Assembly: GCF_016773205.1 (NCBI RefSeq)
Contig: NZ_JAETWB010000008.1
Coordinates: forward strand, 62,001 to 126,000
DNA: 64,000 nucleotides
Source of the DNA: Belnapia arida
GTDB taxonomy: Bacteria > Pseudomonadota > Alphaproteobacteria > Acetobacterales > Acetobacteraceae
Direction: 5' to 3'
Numbering within the stretch: the stretch's first letter is position 1; each line of letters starts with the position of its first letter. Below the pieces are notes generated by a model that did not search any database, was not told the DNA's origin, and saw only the letters and a program-made list of their open reading frames with translations. Below, piece by piece: positions 59,781 to 64,000 of this stretch. A program made the translations under genes and the position numbers.

Positions 59781-61040
59781 TCATTCGAATCGGCGCGGGT
59801 CATAGGGTGCCAGATCGATCTCCGCTGGTTGCCCCGTCAGCATCTGCGCCACCAGCCGGCCAGTGCGCGGCGCCGAGACAAGGCCGACATGCCCATGGCC
59901 GAAAGCATGAACGACATCCGCCGTGGCGCGGGAAGGGCCGAGGCAGGGCAGCCCGTCCGGCATGCTTGGGCGGTGGCCCATCCAGAATTTCACCCGCTCC
60001 GCCGGCAGGTCGCGCGGCAAGCCGGGGAAGCTGCGCAGCAGGTGGTCGCGGAGGATCTCGGCGCGTTTCCAGTTGGGCAGGGCCTCGATGCCGGCGATCT
60101 CCACCTGGCCGGCACAGCGCAGGCCACGCGCCGTCATGGTGACGGACATCTTGCCATCGGATGGCATCAGCGGCGTGCGCGGCCCGGTCTCGGCGCCCTC
60201 GATCATCGCGTGGTAGCCGCGCTCGGTCTCGAGCGGCACGGCATCCCCCACCGCGGCGGCAAGCGGCCGCGAATGGGCGCCGGCGGCGATGACGGCGCGA
60301 TCGGCCGCGACCTCCCCCGCCTCCGTCCGCACCGCGCGCAGGCGGCCGGCCTCGATGCGGAAGCCCGTCGCACGGGCCGTGATGCGCTGCGCCCCCTCCG
60401 CCTCGGCCAGCGCCACCAGCGCCGCGACATAGGCGCCTGGATCGCGGCAGTGCCCGCCCTCCTCCACCAGCGTGGCGAAGCCGTAGCGCCGGTCGAGCTC
60501 CGGCTCGCGCTGGCGCAGCTCCTCGGCGGAGAGCTCGATCCACTCGATGCCGACCTGCCGGCGGATGCGCCAGGCCATCGCCTCCGCCTCATATTCCGCG
60601 CGGGAAGGGTAGATGTACATCAGCCCCCGCCGCTCGATGAGGTGGCCGACGCCCGCCGCTTCGGCCAGCGCAGCGTGCAGCGCCGGCGCCCCCTGCAGCA
60701 GCGCCCGCAGCGCTTGGGCCGTCCTCAGCACCCGCGCCTCGGTCCAGCCGGAGGCGAGGTAGCGGAACAGCCAGGGCACCACCTTTGGGAAGTACCCCCA
60801 GCGGATGGCCAGCGGGCCGAGCGGGTCCGCGAGGAAGCCCGGCACCTTCCGCCACAGCCCCGGCACGGCGGGCGGGATGACGGACATCGGGCTCAGCCAG
60901 CAGCCATTGCCGTAGCTGGCCGACTGCTCGCCGCCCGGCGGCCCCGGCTCGACGATCGTCACCTCATGGCCGGCCCGCAGCAGCTCCAGCGCCGTGCAGG
61001 CGCCGAGGATGCCGCCACCGATGACGACGCTTCGGGTCAT
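59781..61040 (-). CDS. FAD-dependent D-amino-acid dehydrogenase-like oxidoreductase
   Basis: A 419-residue DAO-family flavoenzyme of the DadA type, which oxidises D-amino acids and passes electrons to the respiratory chain. GGGILG near residue 8 binds FAD, GNGCWLSP near 45 and the C-terminal HAFGHGHVGLVSAP are characteristic of DadA. The substrate may be D-alanine or another D-amino or N-methyl acid. It overlaps the upstream AtzH-like gene as ATGA. With the D-aminoacylase at 8.9 kb it adds to the D-amino-acid theme. Confidence 0.91.
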   Translation of the reverse strand: MTRSVVIGGGILGACTALELLRAGHEVTIVEPGPPGGEQSASYGNGCWLSPMSVIPPAVPGLWRKVPGFLADPLGPLAIRWGYFPKVVPWLFRYLASGWTEARVLRTAQALRALLQGAPALHAALAEAAGVGHLIERRGLMYIYPSRAEYEAEAMAWRIRRQVGIEWIELSAEELRQREPELDRRYGFATLVEEGGHCRDPGAYVAALVALAEAEGAQRITARATGFRIEAGRLRAVRTEAGEVAADRAVIAAGAHSRPLAAAVGDAVPLETERGYHAMIEGAETGPRTPLMPSDGKMSVTMTARGLRCAGQVEIAGIEALPNWKRAEILRDHLLRSFPGLPRDLPAERVKFWMGHRPSMPDGLPCLGPSRATADVVHAFGHGHVGLVSAPRTGRLVAQMLTGQPAEIDLAPYDPRRFE

Positions 61041-61438
61041 CGCTGCACCCGCCCAGGATCGCCCCCGGCCAGGAGCGAGACATGGGCGGAAACCACCCGC
61101 CAGCCCTGCTCCGGCAGCCGCACCATGATCTTCGTCTCCCGCCCGACCAGGCCACTATCGGTCCGCTCGTATTCCAGGTGGGTGCATGCGACGTCCGGCC
61201 CGAAGCTGGTGATGTGGACCCGGCGGGTCGCTCGTGGCGCATAGCGCGCGACGCTGGCCCGGAAGGCACGGATCGCCTCGATCCCGTAGAGGATCTCCGT
61301 GATGCCGAAGCGCACCGTGCGCGGATCGGCCCAGAAGCAGGCATCCAACATGGCGGCGTCATTGCCGGCGATGGCCGCCTCGTAGCGGTCGAAGAGGGCG
61401 CGGGCTTCGGCGATCACCGCCGGGTCGTCGATCTGCAT
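61037..61438 (-). CDS. AtzH-like NTF2-fold protein (DUF3225)
   Basis: A 133-residue protein of the NTF2-like group called AtzH-like or DUF3225. DACFWADPRTVRFGI near residue 31, EILYGIEAIRAFRAS and RVVSAHVSLLAG at the end are typical. AtzH from the atrazine pathway is an amidase acting on a small biuret-derived amide; other members are uncharacterised. Coupled by ATGA to the D-amino-acid dehydrogenase, it may process a related amide or imine product. Confidence 0.88.
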   Translation of the reverse strand: MQIDDPAVIAEARALFDRYEAAIAGNDAAMLDACFWADPRTVRFGITEILYGIEAIRAFRASVARYAPRATRRVHITSFGPDVACTHLEYERTDSGLVGRETKIMVRLPEQGWRVVSAHVSLLAGGDPGRVQR

Positions 61439-61506
61439 GTGGCAAGGATGCCGCGCTGGTGCTTGCCGCGCAAAGATTACACGCAGTTCATGTGCAGTGG
61501 CTCACG

Positions 61507-61520
61507 GAATACTGAATACT
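61507..61520. repeat. Two direct copies of GAATACT before the GH1-like gene
   Basis: GAATACT occurs twice in immediate succession, 29 bases before the start of the glycosidase-like gene, in a locally AT-richer stretch. It could be part of a promoter or a chance repeat. Confidence 0.35.
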
Positions 61521-61549
61521 GGTTAGATCACGCTTTCGTGGGACCAGTC

Positions 61550-62830
61550 ATGTTGGACGCCCTGCCCGCCCGCCCCGCTTCTCCCGCCGCGCTCGGCCTC
61601 CACAGCCTCGCGGACCAAGGCTTCCTGTTCGCCACGGGCATCGAGAACAGCGCCCCGACCATCGATGGCGGCCGAATCCGGCGCGACCAGATGGCCGAAT
61701 GCGGTCATTACGACCGCTGGCGCGAAGACCTCGCCCTGGTGAAGGAGATCGGCTGCGGCGTGCTGCGCTACGGCCCGCAGCTCCACACCACGCTCCGCGG
61801 CCCCGGCCTGCACGACTGGGCCTTCGCCGACGAGACCTTCGCCGAGGTCCGCCGCCTCGGCATCTTGCCCGTGGTCGATCTCTGCCATTTCGGCGTGCCC
61901 GACTGGATCGGCGACTTCCAGAACCCGGAATTCCCGGAGCTCTTCGCCGCCTATGCCGAGGCCTTCGCCCGCCGCTTCCCCTGGGTGCAGCTCTACACCC
62001 CGGTGAACGAGATGTTCATCACCGCCGTCTTCTCCGCCAAATACGGCTGGTGGAACGAGCAGCGGACCGATGACCGCAGCTACGTCACCGCCATCAAGAA
62101 CGTCGTGCGCGCCAACGTCATGGCGATGCAGGCGATCGTGCGGGTGCGGCCGGATGCGATCTTCATCCAGTCCGAATCGACCGAGCAGTTCCATGCCGAA
62201 TGTCCGGATTCGCTGCTCCATGCCGACCACCGCAACGCCGAGCGCTTCCTGACGCTCGACCTGAACTACGGCCACCGCGTCTGCTCCTCGATGTACGAGT
62301 ACCTGATGGACAACGGGATGACGCGGGAGGAGTACCACTTCTTCCAGCGCTCGGCCCCGGCGCTGAAGCGCCACTGCATCATGGGCAATGACTGGTACGC
62401 GACCAACGAGCACATCATCGGCTCCAACGGCCACAGCCGCTGGGCCGGCGAGGTCTTCGGCTACGACACCGTGACGCGCGACTACCATACCCGCTACGGC
62501 CTGCCGATCATGCACACCGAGACCAACATGGACGAGGGCCCGCGCGGCGACGAGGCCGAGCGCTGGCTGTGGAAGCAGTGGTCGGGCCTGATGCGCCTCC
62601 GCCGCGATGGCGTGCCCATCCTCGGCTTCACCTGGTACTCGCTGACCGACCAGATCGACTGGACCCACGCGCTGCGCGAGCGCCGCGGCGACGTGAACCC
62701 GCGCGGCCTCTACGACCTCGACCGCAAGATCCGGCCGGTCGGGCGTGCCTATCAGCGACTGATCGAGGGCTGGCGGCCGGTGCTGGCGCAGCAGGGCCAT
62801 TGCCTCAGGCTGCCGGTGACGGCCGCCTGA
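61550..62830 (+). CDS. Family-1 glycosidase-like protein
   Basis: A 426-residue (beta/alpha)8-type hydrolase distantly like GH1 beta-glucosidases. YTPVNEMF carries the acid/base candidate Glu154, where GH1 usually has NEP. MHTETNMDEG carries the nucleophile candidate Glu324, where GH1 usually has TENG. LRYGPQLHTT and TWYSLTDQIDW fit the substrate-binding strands. There is no signal peptide, so it acts in the cytoplasm. The ATG has no clear ribosome-binding site. The sugar substrate is unknown, and the changed motif residues suggest an atypical substrate. Confidence 0.82.
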   Translation: MLDALPARPASPAALGLHSLADQGFLFATGIENSAPTIDGGRIRRDQMAECGHYDRWREDLALVKEIGCGVLRYGPQLHTTLRGPGLHDWAFADETFAEVRRLGILPVVDLCHFGVPDWIGDFQNPEFPELFAAYAEAFARRFPWVQLYTPVNEMFITAVFSAKYGWWNEQRTDDRSYVTAIKNVVRANVMAMQAIVRVRPDAIFIQSESTEQFHAECPDSLLHADHRNAERFLTLDLNYGHRVCSSMYEYLMDNGMTREEYHFFQRSAPALKRHCIMGNDWYATNEHIIGSNGHSRWAGEVFGYDTVTRDYHTRYGLPIMHTETNMDEGPRGDEAERWLWKQWSGLMRLRRDGVPILGFTWYSLTDQIDWTHALRERRGDVNPRGLYDLDRKIRPVGRAYQRLIEGWRPVLAQQGHCLRLPVTAA

Positions 62831-62854
62831 TGCGGAACGGGGCTGCCGGCCCGG

Positions 62855-63823
62855 CTATTCGGGCCGCAGCCCCATCCGCTGGACCACCTCGGTCCATTTC
62901 CTCACCTCGGCGGCAAGGTAATCGCCGAAGGCTTCGGGCGGCCCGCTCTGCGGCTGGATGCCCTGGCGGGCCAGGGCACCGCCGACATCCGGCCGCGCCA
63001 TCGCATCCCGCATCGCCGCGTTCAGCCGGGCGATGACCGGGACCGGGGTGCCGGCGGGGGCGAGCACGCCGCCCCAGCTCACGGTCTCGAAGCCCGGCAC
63101 CGTCTCGGCGATGGCCTGCAACTCGGACGCTTCCGGCACCCGCTGGAGGGAGGTAACGGCGATGCCCCGCACCCGTCCGGACTGCACATGCGGCAGCAGC
63201 ACCGGCACCGTGTCGAAATTCACCGGGATGACGCCGGCGATGAGGTCGGCCGTTGACGGCGCGCTGCCGCGATAGGGCAGATGGGTGAGCTCGATGCCGG
63301 TCAGGCTCTTCAGCAGCTCCATCGCCATGTGGCCGGCCGAGCCGATGCCGGCGGACCCGTAGCTGAGTGCACCCGCCCGCTCCCGCGCATGGGCGAGGAA
63401 TTCCGGAAAGTTCCACACCGGCACGGCCGGGTTGACCGCCATGATCTGCGGAACGACGGACACCGCCATGACGGGCGCGAAATCGGCGATCGGATCGAAG
63501 GGGGTGCGGCTGCCGTAGAGGGCGGGGCCCATGCCGTTCGGCCCGGCATTGCCCATCAGCAGGGTATAGCCGTCCGGTGCGCTGCGGGCGACGAGCTCGG
63601 CGGCGATGAAACCGTTGGCGCCGGGCCGGTTCTCGACGATGAGAGTCTGGCCGAGCGAGGCTGTCAGATGCGGAGCCATCAGGCGGGCGATGATGTCGCT
63701 CGCCCCGCCCGGCGGATAGGGGATGACCATGCGGACCGGCCGCTGCGGCCATTCCCCTTGCGCGAGCGCCGGGCTGGCGAGCGCCAACCCGCCGAGGACG
63801 AGGCCGCGGCGGGTGGCGCTCAC
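62855..63823 (-). CDS. Bug-family tripartite tricarboxylate transporter substrate-binding protein
   Basis: A 322-residue periplasmic receptor of the TctC/Bug family. The signal peptide has ATRRG, then a hydrophobic stretch ending SPALA. Mature landmarks are RMVIPYPPGGASDIIAR, VENRPGANG and YTLLMGNAG, and later LTHLPYRGSAPS, which bind a carboxylate. Bug genes are expanded in this bacterial group and are usually orphans, as here. GTG 63823 is chosen because GGCGGG lies 9 bases upstream; TTG 63832 overlaps the previous stop and is an alternative. Confidence 0.91.
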   Translation of the reverse strand: MSATRRGLVLGGLALASPALAQGEWPQRPVRMVIPYPPGGASDIIARLMAPHLTASLGQTLIVENRPGANGFIAAELVARSAPDGYTLLMGNAGPNGMGPALYGSRTPFDPIADFAPVMAVSVVPQIMAVNPAVPVWNFPEFLAHARERAGALSYGSAGIGSAGHMAMELLKSLTGIELTHLPYRGSAPSTADLIAGVIPVNFDTVPVLLPHVQSGRVRGIAVTSLQRVPEASELQAIAETVPGFETVSWGGVLAPAGTPVPVIARLNAAMRDAMARPDVGGALARQGIQPQSGPPEAFGDYLAAEVRKWTEVVQRMGLRPE

Positions 63824-63828
63824 CGGCG

Positions 63829-64000
63829 TCAACCCGCCGCGGCGATGGCGCGCTTCGCCATGACCGTCACGAGATGGGCACGGTACTCGGCGCTGCCGTG
63901 GATGTCGCCGTTCAGCCCATCGGCCGGCTGCGTTACCCCGGCGACGGCGTCCGGCGACCAGTTGGCCGTCAACGCCTTCTCCATATCCGCCTGGCGGAAG
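63829..64000 (-). CDS. Molybdenum hydroxylase FAD-binding (medium, CoxM-like) subunit, C-terminal end
   Basis: The last 57 residues of a protein that begins beyond the window. They include GDIHGSAEYRAHLVTVMAKR near the end, the conserved C-terminus of the FAD-binding medium subunit of xanthine dehydrogenase/carbon monoxide dehydrogenase-type enzymes. It probably sits in a three-subunit operon off the right edge. The stop overlaps the possible TTG start of the Bug gene, so the two may be co-transcribed. Confidence 0.8.
   Translation of the reverse strand, partial: FRQADMEKALTANWSPDAVAGVTQPADGLNGDIHGSAEYRAHLVTVMAKRAIAAAG

Overview
The window reads as chromosomal DNA of a very GC-rich alphaproteobacterium. 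Gene content fits the Acetobacteraceae (Roseomonas-like relatives): Bug-type tricarboxylate receptor, hydantoinase A/B pair, CaiB/BaiF CoA transferase next to an acyl-CoA dehydrogenase, Coq7, many LysR regulators, and AGGAGG-type ribosome binding sites with frequent ATGA/GTGA stop-start overlaps. The assignment is inference from gene content; there is no rRNA in the window. There is one tRNA (Val-GAC), one strong small-RNA candidate, no insertion sequence, no phage gene and no CRISPR array. Coding density is very high; the only gene-free stretch above 300 bases is 45035-45473.

Region by region. 1-1.6 kb: end of an EAL-domain c-di-GMP phosphodiesterase and a 2-hydroxyacid dehydrogenase. 1.7-10.8 kb: amide catabolism block with an SDR lacking its catalytic Tyr/Lys, an N-carbamoyl-amino-acid hydrolase, HyuA and HyuB in overlapping order, an ABC-type binding protein and a D-aminoacylase. 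10.8-16 kb: TPP enzyme, LysR regulator, acyl-CoA dehydrogenase and CoA transferase. 15.97-16.09 kb: promoter, two-hairpin sRNA and terminator. 16.1-24.5 kb: N-formylglutamate amidohydrolase, tRNA-Val, thiolase plus OB-fold partner, MBL hydrolase, chemoreceptor, flavin reductase and an orphan Fe(III)-type permease.

24.7-30.4 kb is the most unusual part. A histidine kinase whose N-terminus matches the plant ETR1 ethylene-binding domain, with copper-ligand Cys and His conserved, overlaps a single-domain response regulator. It is followed by a penicillin-acylase-family lipoprotein overlapping a GH3-family (plant acyl-amido synthetase-like) enzyme: one gene of a family that cleaves amides and one of a family that makes them.

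30.4-36.4 kb: 3-hydroxyacyl-CoA dehydrogenase/enoyl-CoA hydratase operon with a promoter that overlaps a perfect palindrome, a MarR regulator, 4-hydroxybenzoate hydroxylase, and a DUF2946-like protein with a TonB-dependent receptor. 36.6-41.3 kb: minus-strand run dsbB-coq7-SnoaL-GNAT-chromate transporter pair-Baeyer-Villiger monooxygenase. 41.4-47.2 kb: tandem GSTs (the first frameshifted), trehalose synthesis otsB-otsA, cysteine synthase and a crotonase. 47.3-53.3 kb: DsbA-like oxidoreductase, SDR, ParA-like ATPase, CopD-like protein, tandem acetyltransferases, a repeat-bearing coiled-coil protein and an EamA exporter. 53.3-56.7 kb: operon of NUDIX, AlaX editing protein, mercaptopyruvate sulfurtransferase and cystathionine beta-lyase. 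56.7-64 kb: LysR/MFS pair, double cold-shock-domain protein with an Arg-rich repeat linker, D-amino-acid dehydrogenase with an AtzH-like partner, a GH1-like hydrolase, a Bug receptor and the end of a CoxM-like subunit.

Together the genes describe a soil- or plant-associated heterotroph that takes apart amides, amino-acid derivatives and aromatic acids, scavenges sulfur and metals, and may sense plant signals.
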